Positions 9,016-17,947 are shown, counted from the stretch's first letter. The stretch is 64,000 nucleotides of DNA from Candidatus Methylacidithermus pantelleriae (GCF_905250085.1 NZ_CAJNOB010000001.1:190624-254623), one strand, 5' to 3'. Numbers and translations are program-made. The notes: generated by a model not told the origin, from the sequence alone.

Positions 9016-10223
9016 AGCGAGTTCCGTGGCCCCGCGTCCGTGCTTGGGTTGGGGAGCTTGTTTCTCGCCCGAGAGCCGCGTGGGTCTGGGGTGGGGTCCT
9101 TGGTCTTTTGGTAGTGGGTGGGTTGATTAGCTATTGGATGCGGCCCGTTGCCGAGGTGTACCGGGTGAAGAGGGGGACGGCAATTGCGGCTGTGTACGGG
9201 ACAGTCAAAGTGGACTGGCTTTGGTCGATTTCCCTCCGAGCTCAAAATACGGGCACGGTTCAGCTTGCGCCCGGAATTTATGCCGGGCAGTCGGCCATTG
9301 GGATTCGTGTGAAGAAAGATCAATTACTGGCGACGATCGTGGACGATGCCACGCTTCAGGAACTGCGCCGGATTCGCATCGAGCTTGAGGCAGCCGAGAA
9401 CCGGGCGCGACTGGGACCTCCTTCGGCGGAAGCTTTGCGAAATGCCGAGACCAATTTGGCCTCTCTCCTTAAGCTTTCCGAGCTCAATAATGTGCCCAGC
9501 GTGCAGCTCGAGCAGGCTCGTAATGAGGTGAAAAGACTTGCGGAGGCAGTAGCCAATGAGAGAATCGAGCTGGAGCGAGGAGTGGCCACGTGGAGGGACG
9601 CGCTGCGCGGTGTGCAGGAACGTTTGAAAAAGACGGAGATTCGATCCCCCATTGATGGAGTGTTAACGGCAATTAACAAGGGGGAGGGAGAAGTTGTGGT
9701 GACGAACGAGGCCCTTTTTACGGTCGCTGTCAATAAGACGGTGATTAACGGGGAGGTGAATGAGGAGGACGTAGGCGACATCGTTCCGGGCCGGAAAGCC
9801 AAGGTTAGGTTATATGCCTTTGGGGACCGCGAATTTGAAGCAACGGTGGATTCGGTGGCTCCCTCGGGTAATCCCGATACCCAGCGCTATTCGGTCTTTT
9901 TACACTTGGATAATCCACCTCCCAATCTCATGGCGGGGATGACGGGAGAAATGAACATCCTCATCGCCAAGCATGACCATGCGCTCATTATTCCCAGTCG
10001 GGCGCTTATGGGAAACCGGGTTTTTGTGGTGCGTCATGGGCGGGTAGAGCCAAGGGAAGTGCGGAAGGGTTTTCACAGCCTGGAAAAGACCGAGATCGTC
10101 AGTGGGCTTGCGGACGATGAACTTGTGGTCGTTTCCGATCAAGATCTTTTACGACCGGGTATGTTGGTGCGACCGATCGAAGTGAACGCTCACACGCAAG
10201 CTCACGAGACATCGGAACGATGA
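8973..10223 (+). CDS. Membrane-fusion adaptor (HlyD/MacA/DevB-type)
   Basis: The 416-residue product has one N-terminal transmembrane segment (about residues 35-55, VLGLLVVGGLISYWM). The adaptor layout follows: a lipoyl-like half, an alpha-helical hairpin (about 140-215, rich in Glu/Arg/Leu heptads), the second lipoyl half with KTEIRSPIDGVL, then beta-barrel and membrane-proximal domains (PSRALMGNRVFVV). Such proteins bridge an inner-membrane transporter to a TolC channel across the periplasm. The ATG at 8973 was chosen because the longer frame from 8895 adds a low-complexity extension inside the previous gene. The 3' end overlaps the permease start by four bases (ATGA). The order adaptor-permease-ATPase matches devBCA exporters and differs from macAB, where ATPase and permease are fused. 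Confidence 0.87.
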   Translation: MELTRVGSFFRDALERVPWPRVRAWVGELVSRPRAAWVWGGVLGLLVVGGLISYWMRPVAEVYRVKRGTAIAAVYGTVKVDWLWSISLRAQNTGTVQLAPGIYAGQSAIGIRVKKDQLLATIVDDATLQELRRIRIELEAAENRARLGPPSAEALRNAETNLASLLKLSELNNVPSVQLEQARNEVKRLAEAVANERIELERGVATWRDALRGVQERLKKTEIRSPIDGVLTAINKGEGEVVVTNEALFTVAVNKTVINGEVNEEDVGDIVPGRKAKVRLYAFGDREFEATVDSVAPSGNPDTQRYSVFLHLDNPPPNLMAGMTGEMNILIAKHDHALIIPSRALMGNRVFVVRHGRVEPREVRKGFHSLEKTEIVSGLADDELVVVSDQDLLRPGMLVRPIEVNAHTQAHETSER

Positions 10224-11467
10224 GTCCTGTCCTTTTTCTTGCCCTGCGCTTTACCTACAGCCGGACTCGCCCGCTACTTTTGAGCCTGGCAGGCGTTGTG
10301 TTTGGGGTAGCATTTTTCATTTCCACTCAAGCTCAAACGCAGGGTTTTGAACAATTTTTTATCCAGACCGTGCTCGGAACGTCAGGAGCGATCATGGTAA
10401 CAGACCGGTTCCAGCCGCAGTACACAACGATGATCCAGGGAAGCCAGAGCGAACTTGTTGCGGTCTCAGGGGAAAAGCCCCGGAAATACTACCCGGGGGT
10501 CTACAATCCCAATCTGGTCATGCGGGTGTTGGAAGAATTTTCCAACGTGGCGTCGTGTGCCCCCGTCGTGTTGGGCAACGCCACGGCCCAGACCAATTTC
10601 CGAAGCGAGGTGGTTCGGCTCATGGGGATCGAGCTGGATCAGCACCTCCGGACGACGGCACTGGGTCGCCAGATTCTTTTCGGTTCCCTTCATGCTTTCC
10701 GGATACGTCCCAATGGGCTCATGCTGGGAAGTCTTCTGGCGGACAAGCTTCAGGCCCGTGTCGGCGACACGGTCTACCTCACAGGAACGGGAGGAAAAAT
10801 AGAGCCCTTTCGGCTGGAAGCCATTTTCCAAACGGGGGTCAACATTATCGATGAAACCCGTGCCATTGTGCACGCCCGGGCGGCGCGGAGCCTTTTACGG
10901 ATGCCCTTTGCGGTTTCGGCGATCCTGGTGAAACTCCGTGATCCGGACCGGGCCCCGGCACTGGCGGCCCGGCTGGAAGATCTGGTGAGCCACCGGTGTC
11001 GCTCCTGGCAGGAGCGGGAGCGGGGTAATTTGGCGGTGTTTCGGACCTTGCGCATCTCGGCGGGTATTACGGTGTCCCTGATCATTCTTCTGGCGGGTTT
11101 TGGGATCTTTAACATCCTAACGCTGACCGTTTTACAGAAGGTTCGGGAAATTGCCATCCTCCGATCCATGGGGTATCGCAGGGAAGATATTCGGAACATC
11201 TTTCTTCTCCAGGGTCTGATGGTGGCCACGGTGGGAAGTCTTTTGGGTATGACGCTGGGAGCGATTCTCACCTATCTGATCTCCAAGATCCCTGTCCGCA
11301 TCCGGGGCATCTTTTCCACGGATCACTTTATTGTCTCGTGGGCCTGGGAGCACTATCTGGGCGCGACACTCATTGCTTTTGTTGCCGTTTTTGTAGCTAG
11401 CTACTTTCCTGCCATGCGGGCCGCCAACTTAGCCCCGGTGGCGACCCTGAGAGGAGCAGGCCAGTAG
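10220..11467 (+). CDS. FtsX/MacB/DevC-type ABC transporter permease
   Basis: The 415-residue protein has the four-helix layout of type VII ABC permeases. One helix lies near the N-terminus (about 15-37). A periplasmic domain of roughly 230 residues follows, then three C-terminal helices near 280-305, 325-350 and 375-400. The segment VREIAILRSMGYRREDI after helix 2 is the conserved coupling region contacting the ATPase, and the end PVATLRGAGQ is typical of FtsX-like domains. These transporters move substrates by periplasmic mechanotransmission rather than through a membrane channel. Translation is probably coupled to the adaptor (ATGA overlap). It has no fused ATPase; that partner is the next gene. 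Confidence 0.88.
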   Translation: MSPVLFLALRFTYSRTRPLLLSLAGVVFGVAFFISTQAQTQGFEQFFIQTVLGTSGAIMVTDRFQPQYTTMIQGSQSELVAVSGEKPRKYYPGVYNPNLVMRVLEEFSNVASCAPVVLGNATAQTNFRSEVVRLMGIELDQHLRTTALGRQILFGSLHAFRIRPNGLMLGSLLADKLQARVGDTVYLTGTGGKIEPFRLEAIFQTGVNIIDETRAIVHARAARSLLRMPFAVSAILVKLRDPDRAPALAARLEDLVSHRCRSWQERERGNLAVFRTLRISAGITVSLIILLAGFGIFNILTLTVLQKVREIAILRSMGYRREDIRNIFLLQGLMVATVGSLLGMTLGAILTYLISKIPVRIRGIFSTDHFIVSWAWEHYLGATLIAFVAVFVASYFPAMRAANLAPVATLRGAGQ

Positions 11468-11491
11468 CGGGGAAAAGGGGAAAAAGCACCG

Positions 11492-12286
11492 ATGAAACCT
11501 GATCTCTGGAAGCAAATCCCAGAAGCTTCGGGCCCGGGTTATCGTCCGAAAGCGGTCCTAGCGCCGATCGGAAGGCAAGGGGAACCCTTTGTACGATGCC
11601 GCAATCTCCGAAGAAGCCTGGGGGAAGGAGCCAGCCGCGTGGAAGTTCTCAAGGGAATTGATCTCGATTTGTACCCGGGCCGGCTTCATGCCGTGGTCGG
11701 ACCCTCAGGCTGCGGAAAGAGCACCCTTCTCTATATCCTGGGCCTTCTGGACACTCCCGACCAAGGAGAACTTTGGATCCGCGGTCGGGCCGTTTTGAGC
11801 CTGTCGGACGCGGAGGCTTCTCAATACCGTAGCGAGCTCATTGGCTTTGTGTTCCAGTTTCACTTTCTCTTAAATGACTTTACCGCCGCCGAAAATGTCA
11901 TGATTCCCATGGCACGGCTGGGTCGGTGGTCGGCCACGCAGATGCGGGAGCGGGCGTTGCAACTCCTGGAAGCCGTGGGACTGGCATCCAAAGCCGATAA
12001 GCTGGCCCGACAGTTGTCCGGGGGAGAACAACAACGGGTGGCGATCGCTCGCGCCCTGGCCAACGATCCACCCTTGATTTTAGCCGACGAACCCACCGGG
12101 AACTTGGACACGGCCAACTCTGAACAGGTTTTTTCTTTGCTCGCCCGTTTGGTCCGGTCCGGTCGAAAGGTACTCCTCGTTGTAACCCACAACCCCGCCA
12201 TTGCTCATGCCTGTGATGAGATCTATGAAATGAGGGACGGACAAGTCATTGCTCGTTATGTCGGACAAGACCGCTTGCGGGCTTGA
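11492..12286 (+). CDS. ABC transporter ATP-binding protein (LolD/MacB/DevA-type)
   Basis: This 264-residue ATPase partners the FtsX-type permease 24 bases upstream. Visible motifs are Walker A GPSGCGKSTLL near residue 70, a Q-loop at FVFQFHFLLNDF, the signature LSGGEQQRVAIARAL, Walker B LILADEPTGNLD and the switch histidine in VVTHNPAIAHAC. ADEPTGNLD is characteristic of the LolD/MacB/FtsE subgroup. The N-terminal 35 residues before the core are unusually long and may be non-conserved; no better internal start is obvious. It acts on the cytoplasmic face. Its neighbours point to one tripartite exporter made of this ATPase, the permease, the adaptor and one or both TolC channels. Confidence 0.9.
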   Translation: MKPDLWKQIPEASGPGYRPKAVLAPIGRQGEPFVRCRNLRRSLGEGASRVEVLKGIDLDLYPGRLHAVVGPSGCGKSTLLYILGLLDTPDQGELWIRGRAVLSLSDAEASQYRSELIGFVFQFHFLLNDFTAAENVMIPMARLGRWSATQMRERALQLLEAVGLASKADKLARQLSGGEQQRVAIARALANDPPLILADEPTGNLDTANSEQVFSLLARLVRSGRKVLLVVTHNPAIAHACDEIYEMRDGQVIARYVGQDRLRA

Positions 12287-12327
12287 TCCATCCGCGGGGC
12301 CGCGTTGTCCCGCAGCGCCATCCTTGT

Positions 12328-13179
12328 ATGGAAAACTACGCGATCATTATCCCGACCTATAATCTTTTTCCCATGCTCCGGCGGTGTCTGGAGAGCTTGG
12401 CAACGACCACGAGGACCATGCCCCCAAAGGAAATCCTCGTCATCGATGACGGAAGTACCGACCAAACACGCCCGTGGCTCATGCAACAGGGTCCGCCTCT
12501 GCGGGTCCTTTCCCATGCTCGTCCCCAAGGTTTTGCCAAAAGCTCCAACGAGGGGGCCGCTGAGGCGCAATCTCCGGTTCTTATCTTCCTTAATAACGAT
12601 GTCGAAGCTTTGGCCAACTGGGTCGAACCGCTCCTCGATGTCTTGTGGAGCTACCCCGATGTTGGATTTGTGGGCAATGCCCAGTGGAATCCCAAAACCC
12701 GGCGATGGGACCATTTGGGAGTGGTTTTTAGCCCCGAAGGATTACCCACCCACATGGGCAAGGGCTTTCGATGGAATCCTTTCCGGGGTGTTCGTACCTG
12801 GCGGGCCGTGACAGCAGCATGCTGTGCGATCCGGCGGGAGGTATTTTGGGAAGCGGGGGGCTTTGACACCTCCTTCCGTAATGGCTGGGAAGACATGGAT
12901 CTTTGTTTGCGCTTGGGAAGGAAAGGATATCGCCATTACGTGGCGTATGAAAGCAAGGTCCATCACTGGGTTTCTTCTTCTCCAGGGCGGACGGCATGCG
13001 AGAAGCAAAACCAGGATCTTTTTTTACAACGGTGGCAGGGGAGTCTTAAACAGGAGCTGGGAGCTTCCGAGTTGCGACTGTGGGCCATCAACTACCTGGG
13101 TAGGTATTGCGATCGCCCTTGGGCGTACAACGGGTGGAAACTTGGGAAGGCCTTTCGCGTTCTCCTTCGGGGAAGCTAG
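12328..13179 (+). CDS. Family 2 glycosyltransferase
   Basis: The 283-residue product has the GT-A fold signature: NYAIIIPTYNLFPMLRRCLESL at the start, VIDDGSTDQT (nucleotide-binding Asp), NEGAAEA, then FLNNDVE as the DXD-like metal site near residue 90. A rhamnosyltransferase-like C-terminal part includes WEDMDLCLRLGRKGYR. No transmembrane helix is evident, so it is probably cytoplasmic or membrane-associated. ATG 12328 is preferred over the TTG at 12283, because the domain starts directly after it; no good ribosome-binding site is seen for either. It lies between the exporter genes and the rhamnose genes on the same strand, so transfer of a rhamnosyl unit is an attractive but unproven role. 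Confidence 0.88.
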   Translation: MENYAIIIPTYNLFPMLRRCLESLATTTRTMPPKEILVIDDGSTDQTRPWLMQQGPPLRVLSHARPQGFAKSSNEGAAEAQSPVLIFLNNDVEALANWVEPLLDVLWSYPDVGFVGNAQWNPKTRRWDHLGVVFSPEGLPTHMGKGFRWNPFRGVRTWRAVTAACCAIRREVFWEAGGFDTSFRNGWEDMDLCLRLGRKGYRHYVAYESKVHHWVSSSPGRTACEKQNQDLFLQRWQGSLKQELGASELRLWAINYLGRYCDRPWAYNGWKLGKAFRVLLRGS

Positions 13180-13459
13180 CCTTACAAAGGGAGGCCGCCG
13201 AGCTGGGTTTTGGGGCTTTGGCCCCTCTTCCTCCTGGATCGTACCGGGGAGAAACGTTGGGAACCTGCGGGTAGTTTTCCTAACCTCTTGCAAAGCTCCT
13301 GGAGGACAAACGCAATCCACCCGTTCGGGATGGACCAGCACCGCTCCCGCTTGTGCAGCCGGCGGGAAACGCTTTCGCTAAAGCGCGCTTCCCAAAAGAC
13401 TCCCTGGTGCCATTGCGCACTTGTCGGCAAGGAAAGCCAGGGATAGAATCCGGTCCGCT

Positions 13460-14386
13460 ATGGTTTTCCTCTTTGGAGTTACCGGCTATGTCGGTTCCGC
13501 TTTCTTTCAGTACCTTTTGGAACGAAAGGTGCCGGTTCGCGGGTTTTCCCGCAAGGAAGTTAACCTCTTACATCGGGAAGCGCTTTGGCGGTTACTTCAG
13601 GAGTCCAAACCCGAGTTTATCATTAATGCTGCAGGCTACACGGGGAAGCCCAATGTGGATGCTTGTGAGGATCACAAGGCCGAATGTCTTTTGGGCAATG
13701 TGGCAATTCCTGCGGTCCTAAAGGAAGTTTGCGGGGAACTGGGGCTTCCCTGGGGGCATGTGTCATCGGGGTGTATTTACACGGGCTCAAAAGCCGAAAC
13801 CTTCATTGGGCCGGTAGGTTTTAGGGAAGAAGACCCCCCCAATTTTTCGTTTCGGCAGAATAACTGCAGCTTCTATAGTGGAACCAAAGCACTGGCAGAG
13901 GAAATCCTGGCCGACGCGCCCTTGTGTTACCTATGGCGGTTGCGGATACCCTTTGACTCGGTGGATCACCCGAAAAACTATCTCTCCAAGCTTTTGCGCT
14001 ACCCGAAACTGGTAGATGTTCGTAACTCCCTCTCCTATTTGCGAGAATATGTTGCAGCGTGCTGGGCTTGCTGGGAAAAAAGACTTCCCTTCGGGACATT
14101 CAATGTGACAAATCCTGGTTCTGTGACGACCCGGGAGGTGGTCGAGCTTATCCTGGAGTCTCCGCTCGGACCGAAGCTCGTCCAATCGGGCAAGCGCTTT
14201 GAATTTTTTTCCAGCGAAGAGGAATTCTACCGGGAGGCAGCTCGGACCCCTCGATCCAATTGCGTATTGGATAGCTCTAAGATTCTCCAGCACGGGGTTT
14301 TCTTAAGCGACGTGCGCGAGGCGTTGGCGAAGGCTTTACGTTCGTGGCGCTGGAAGGGGGAATGGCGGCTAGGAGAGGAGCCGTGA
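13460..14386 (+). CDS. dTDP/UDP-4-keto-6-deoxyglucose 3,5-epimerase/4-reductase-like (NRS/ER-type) protein
   Basis: A 308-residue Rossmann-fold reductase. Visible are the nucleotide-binding start FLFGVTGYVGS, NAAGYTGKPNVDACEDHK near residues 58-75, SSGCIYTGS, and the SDR catalytic YxxxK in SFYSGTKALAEE. The pattern around NAAG..G.PNVD.CEDHK, the SGCIY segment and FNVTNPG resembles plant NRS/ER and the C-terminal half of RHM enzymes, which do both the 3,5-epimerase and 4-reductase steps, more than classical RmlD. Recognition is from memory of those families. It overlaps rmlB by four bases (GTGA), and rmlA follows, so it should supply the last steps of nucleotide-rhamnose synthesis. No separate rmlC is in the window. 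The ATG at 13460 is preferred over 13421, as the fold begins right after it. Confidence 0.8.
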   Translation: MVFLFGVTGYVGSAFFQYLLERKVPVRGFSRKEVNLLHREALWRLLQESKPEFIINAAGYTGKPNVDACEDHKAECLLGNVAIPAVLKEVCGELGLPWGHVSSGCIYTGSKAETFIGPVGFREEDPPNFSFRQNNCSFYSGTKALAEEILADAPLCYLWRLRIPFDSVDHPKNYLSKLLRYPKLVDVRNSLSYLREYVAACWACWEKRLPFGTFNVTNPGSVTTREVVELILESPLGPKLVQSGKRFEFFSSEEEFYREAARTPRSNCVLDSSKILQHGVFLSDVREALAKALRSWRWKGEWRLGEEP

Positions 14387-15492
14387 CGGAAGAAAAAAGC
14401 TGGTTAATTACAGGGGGAGCTGGGTTTATTGGTTCCAATCTCATTCGCTGGTTACTTTTGGAACAGCCAGCTTCCCAGGCTCCGGTCAGGCTGATTAACC
14501 TCGATAAGCTTACCTACGCCGGGAATTTGGCCAATCTGAAAGAGGTGGAGACTGATCCCCGGTACTGCTTTGTCCATGGTTCAATGGGTGATAAAACCCT
14601 GGTTGCGGAAATTCTCCGGCAGCATCAAGTAGGGGTTCTTTTGCACTTGGCTGCCGAATCGCATGTCGACCGGTCCATTGATGAACCCGAACAATTTGCC
14701 CGAACCAACGTGTTGGAAACGGTTTCGTTATTGGAGACCGTCCTCCAGTATTGGAAGGAACTTCCAAGAAAGGAAGCGCAACGGTTCCGCTTTGTTCATG
14801 TGTCGACCGACGAGGTCTTTGGTTCTCTCTTACCTCAAGAGGAACCTTTTACGGAAAAAACTCCTTACAACCCCTCCAGTCCCTACGCGGCTTCCAAAGC
14901 TGGGGCGGATCATTTTGTCCGGGCGTACGGGAGAACTTTCGGGTTACCCGTGGTTCTCACTCATAGTTCCAATAACTATGGGCCGTACCAGTTTCCGGAA
15001 AAACTTTTGCCTTTAACGATTTTGAACGCCCTCGAAGAGCGCCCGTTACCCCTGTACGGGGATGGGCTACAGGTTCGGGATTGGATTTATGTCCTGGATC
15101 ATTGCCGGGCCCTCCATCGCGTGATCCACAAGGGAAAGCCCGGAGAAAGTTACGCGATTGGCGGAGGGGTGCAAATTTCCAACCTGGATCTGGTGCGAAA
15201 GGTTTGCCGGATACTTGATGAGCGACGTCCGCGGCCCGGAGGCAAAAAACATGAGGAGCTTTTGTGTTTTGTTGCCGATCGGCCTGGACACGACCGTAGA
15301 TATGCGACCAACCCCTCCAAGATCGTTCGAGAACTCGGTTGGAAGCCGCTTGAGGATCTTGAAAGCGGCCTAGCAAAGACGGTGGATTGGTACCTGGCTC
15401 ATCAGGATTGGTGTAGGGAAATTACCGAAAAGCGGTATGCACGCCAGCGGTTAGGATTGCGAGCCTCTTCAAGAAATGAATACGCGGGATAA
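14383..15492 (+). CDS. rmlB: dTDP-glucose 4,6-dehydratase
   Basis: RmlB converts dTDP-glucose to dTDP-4-keto-6-deoxyglucose. The 369-residue product shows the NAD-binding WLITGGAGFIGSNLIRW at its start, LDKLTYAGN, HLAAESHVDRSI, the catalytic STDEVFG segment, and the YAASK active-site motif. SSNNYGPYQFPEKL and DWIYVLDHC further identify the family. I chose the GTG at 14383, which overlaps the upstream stop (GTGA) and follows GGAGAGGAG at ideal spacing. Longer in-frame starts at 14344 (GTG) and 14362 (ATG) lie inside the preceding gene. The length fits the family (about 340-370). It forms the rhamnose cassette with the genes on both sides. Confidence 0.95.
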   Translation: MTEEKSWLITGGAGFIGSNLIRWLLLEQPASQAPVRLINLDKLTYAGNLANLKEVETDPRYCFVHGSMGDKTLVAEILRQHQVGVLLHLAAESHVDRSIDEPEQFARTNVLETVSLLETVLQYWKELPRKEAQRFRFVHVSTDEVFGSLLPQEEPFTEKTPYNPSSPYAASKAGADHFVRAYGRTFGLPVVLTHSSNNYGPYQFPEKLLPLTILNALEERPLPLYGDGLQVRDWIYVLDHCRALHRVIHKGKPGESYAIGGGVQISNLDLVRKVCRILDERRPRPGGKKHEELLCFVADRPGHDRRYATNPSKIVRELGWKPLEDLESGLAKTVDWYLAHQDWCREITEKRYARQRLGLRASSRNEYAG

Positions 15493-15585
15493 ACCTTTCC
15501 CATCGCAGGTCCATCATGCCGTTTGCCAGGGGCAATATAAGCGCCAGGTAACCGCTCCCGTGCTTAAGCGAGGAAGGAAAGGCCC

Positions 15586-16515
15586 ATGGGAGAATCCTTA
15601 GTCGAAAGCTCTTCCCCCATCCAACGGCGAGGGATTGTGCTGGCCGGAGGGAGCGGGACGCGACTCTATCCTGTAACACGGGCTGTGAGCAAGCAGCTCA
15701 TGCCGGTCTATGACAAACCGATGGTGTATTATCCGATTTCCGTGCTTATGCTGGCGAACATTCGCACGATCTTATTGATTTCCACGCCAGCCGATCTCCC
15801 GGTCTTTCAGCGACTCCTAAAGGATGGAAGCCAGTTCGGCATCCAGATCTCCTATGCCCTGCAACCCGAGCCTCGGGGGCTTGCGGAGGCCTATCTTATT
15901 GGAGCAGAATTCCTTCGCGGGTTTCCCTCATGCTTGATTTTGGGAGATAATCTTTTCTACGGGCACAATCTAACATCGATTCTCTACCAGGCTTCCTTGC
16001 GAAAGCGGGGTGCGACCATTTTCGCCTACCGGGTTGCCAATCCTTCGGCGTACGGTGTGGTTGAACTTGGCCCGGATGGCAAGGCTTTGTCCCTCGAAGA
16101 AAAGCCTTCCAAACCGCGCTCGCCCTATGCCATTCCAGGAATCTACTTTTGTGACGAGCGAGCACCTGCCTTTGCCAGCCGGTTGCGCCCCTCGACCCGC
16201 GGCGAGCTGGAGATCACCGACTTGCTCCGGTTTTATCTGGAGGAAGGTTCTCTGCACGTGGAATTGCTGGGGCGCGGAACTGCCTGGATGGATACCGGCA
16301 CACCCGATGCTTTGCATGAGGCCAGCTCCTTTGTTCGTGCGATTGAGCATCGCCAAGGGCTTAAGGTGGCGTGTTTGGAAGAGATCGCCTACGCGAAGGG
16401 CTGGATTGATGAGGAGATTCTGGAGCGACAGGCCTTGCTTTACGGGAATTCCTCCTATGGTGCGTACCTCCGGTTTCTGTTGCATTCTGAGGCGGGGCAG
16501 AATTCCTGGGAGTAG
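15586..16515 (+). CDS. rmlA: Glucose-1-phosphate thymidylyltransferase
   Basis: RmlA makes dTDP-glucose from dTTP and glucose-1-phosphate, the first step of dTDP-rhamnose synthesis. The 309-residue protein shows GIVLAGGSGTRLYPVT near residue 16, SKQLMPVYDKPMVYYP, QPEPRGLAEAYLIG, ILGDNLFYGH, the metal/substrate segment AYRVANPSAYGVVE, and GRGTAWMDTGTPDAL. An N-terminal extension of about 14 residues precedes the core. A purine-rich stretch (GAGGAAGGAAAGG) lies before the ATG. It is the third rhamnose gene, 93 bases after rmlB. Its last 155 bases are overlapped on the other strand by the coiled-coil/TPR gene. The rmlA C-terminus (EEIAYAKGWID..) follows the family pattern, so rmlA is the constrained frame here. 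Confidence 0.94.
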   Translation: MGESLVESSSPIQRRGIVLAGGSGTRLYPVTRAVSKQLMPVYDKPMVYYPISVLMLANIRTILLISTPADLPVFQRLLKDGSQFGIQISYALQPEPRGLAEAYLIGAEFLRGFPSCLILGDNLFYGHNLTSILYQASLRKRGATIFAYRVANPSAYGVVELGPDGKALSLEEKPSKPRSPYAIPGIYFCDERAPAFASRLRPSTRGELEITDLLRFYLEEGSLHVELLGRGTAWMDTGTPDALHEASSFVRAIEHRQGLKVACLEEIAYAKGWIDEEILERQALLYGNSSYGAYLRFLLHSEAGQNSWE

Positions 16516-17947
16516 GCTTGTGCTTGGCAGACACACCAGCCGTGATACCCTTGTCTTCGGGATGGTGTTCTTCTTTTTCGCCTAGAAATTGGCCTTTGGC
16601 TCGTAACTGGGCTTGCCGCAAAAGGACACGTGCATTGGTGTCATAAGGATCCATGGCGAGAATCCGGCGGGCTTCTTGGCACGCTCTTTCATAGTTTCCG
16701 CTTTCGAAGTAGACGGTTGCCAAAAGATTCCGAGCGGATAGATCATTGGGATCGTTTTGCAAAAGCTCCTGGAGGAGCATTCGGGCCTTTCTTGTCTGGC
16801 CTTGGTAGAGGGAGAGGTGGGCCAGACCCCGAATCGCAGCTGGATTTCGCGGATCCTGGCGCAAGGCTTGGCGGAGCTCCTTTTCGGCAAGGGCGGCTTT
16901 TCCCTGGGAAAAATACACCGACGCCAGGTTCGCGTGGGCGTTGGTCTCATCCGGAGATTCGGCAAGAATCTTCCGATAACATTCCGCGGCCTCAGCTAAG
17001 CGACCCTCGTAGAAAAAAGCGGCTCCCCTCTCTTCTAGTAGGAGTATCCGGTGGGTGGTATATTCGGGATTGATGGGCTGCAGAGCCAAGGTCGCCCTCC
17101 GCACACGGTCGGTCGCGCTTTCGCCTTGCTGAATTCCCTCCCCGGACGCCAGGGGCGCCTGGCTTTCCGCGGCTGGTTCTGGGCCTCTTGCGGTCGAACC
17201 CTTTTCTTCGAGCGCCGCCAGTTGTCGCTGCAGCCGGGCAATCTCCCGGTTTTTGGCCTCAAGCTCCCTCTGGAAAGAGATTCTGAGATCCCCGTGCTCG
17301 ACCGGTTCTTGGGTTGTCCTGGGAGATAAATGCGTGCCCTGGGCCGTGGAATGCGTCCCGTGGGCCGGGGCCGGGAAACGAAGCGGCTCTGACCCATTCA
17401 AGCGCTTGGGAGACGAATGGGCCAGGGGTAGCGCTCCTTCGGTGGAAGGGCGCTCCTTTCGGGCGGCTAACTCCTTTTCCAGTTCCTTCACACGCTGACG
17501 GAGCTGATGGAGCTGCGCCAAGGTTTCCCGGTAAGTTTGTGGGGCAGGTGCGGCGGGTGGGCCTTGAGAAAAAGCCGTCTCGGGAGAGGGTTCCCTTTCC
17601 TCGATTCCCGAAAGCTTTCGTAAGCGCTCTTCGACAAAATCCAGACGGTAACGAATGATACCCGGTTCCCATTCCGGGTAGTCGTGCCTCAGCTTAAGCA
17701 AACCCTGCCGCACCGTTTGGTACCTCTGCCGCGCAAGCGGGAGGTGTCCCGACTTTTCTAAGCGCTCAGCGTCTTTGAGAATAAAGTAGAGTTCTAAAAA
17801 GCGATCCTGGGGAGAAGTAAGCGCTTCGGCATAAAGAGTACCCCCGGGGGTTCCGGCTACGGCAAGAAGCCACCCTACGAGGAGAGAAATCCCGGTTTGC
17901 CGCCAGGTCCCAAAGGAACCTCCTTCAAAGAAGCTCCTAATCACCAT
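16361..17947 (-). CDS. Envelope coiled-coil/TPR protein, paralogue of the one at 2182-4359
   Basis: The 528-residue product has a hydrophobic signal or anchor (about residues 18-40) and the same N-terminal module as the first protein: SPQDRFLELYFILKDAERLE, then YPEWEPGIIRYR. A shorter coiled coil (about 130-165 and 215-240), a low-complexity linker, and about five TPR units (roughly 300-450, for example RLAEAAECYRKILAESPDETNAHANL) follow. The C-terminal 60-70 residues are basic and low in complexity, and are encoded antisense to rmlA. ATG 17947 is preferred over the TTG at 17977. I infer an envelope scaffold related to the neighbouring polysaccharide/export genes, but nothing in the sequence shows a specific partner. 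Confidence 0.82.
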   Translation of the reverse strand: MVIRSFFEGGSFGTWRQTGISLLVGWLLAVAGTPGGTLYAEALTSPQDRFLELYFILKDAERLEKSGHLPLARQRYQTVRQGLLKLRHDYPEWEPGIIRYRLDFVEERLRKLSGIEEREPSPETAFSQGPPAAPAPQTYRETLAQLHQLRQRVKELEKELAARKERPSTEGALPLAHSSPKRLNGSEPLRFPAPAHGTHSTAQGTHLSPRTTQEPVEHGDLRISFQRELEAKNREIARLQRQLAALEEKGSTARGPEPAAESQAPLASGEGIQQGESATDRVRRATLALQPINPEYTTHRILLLEERGAAFFYEGRLAEAAECYRKILAESPDETNAHANLASVYFSQGKAALAEKELRQALRQDPRNPAAIRGLAHLSLYQGQTRKARMLLQELLQNDPNDLSARNLLATVYFESGNYERACQEARRILAMDPYDTNARVLLRQAQLRAKGQFLGEKEEHHPEDKGITAGVSAKHKPTPRNSAPPQNATETGGTHHRRNSRKARPVAPESPHQSSPSRRRSLPNTPP

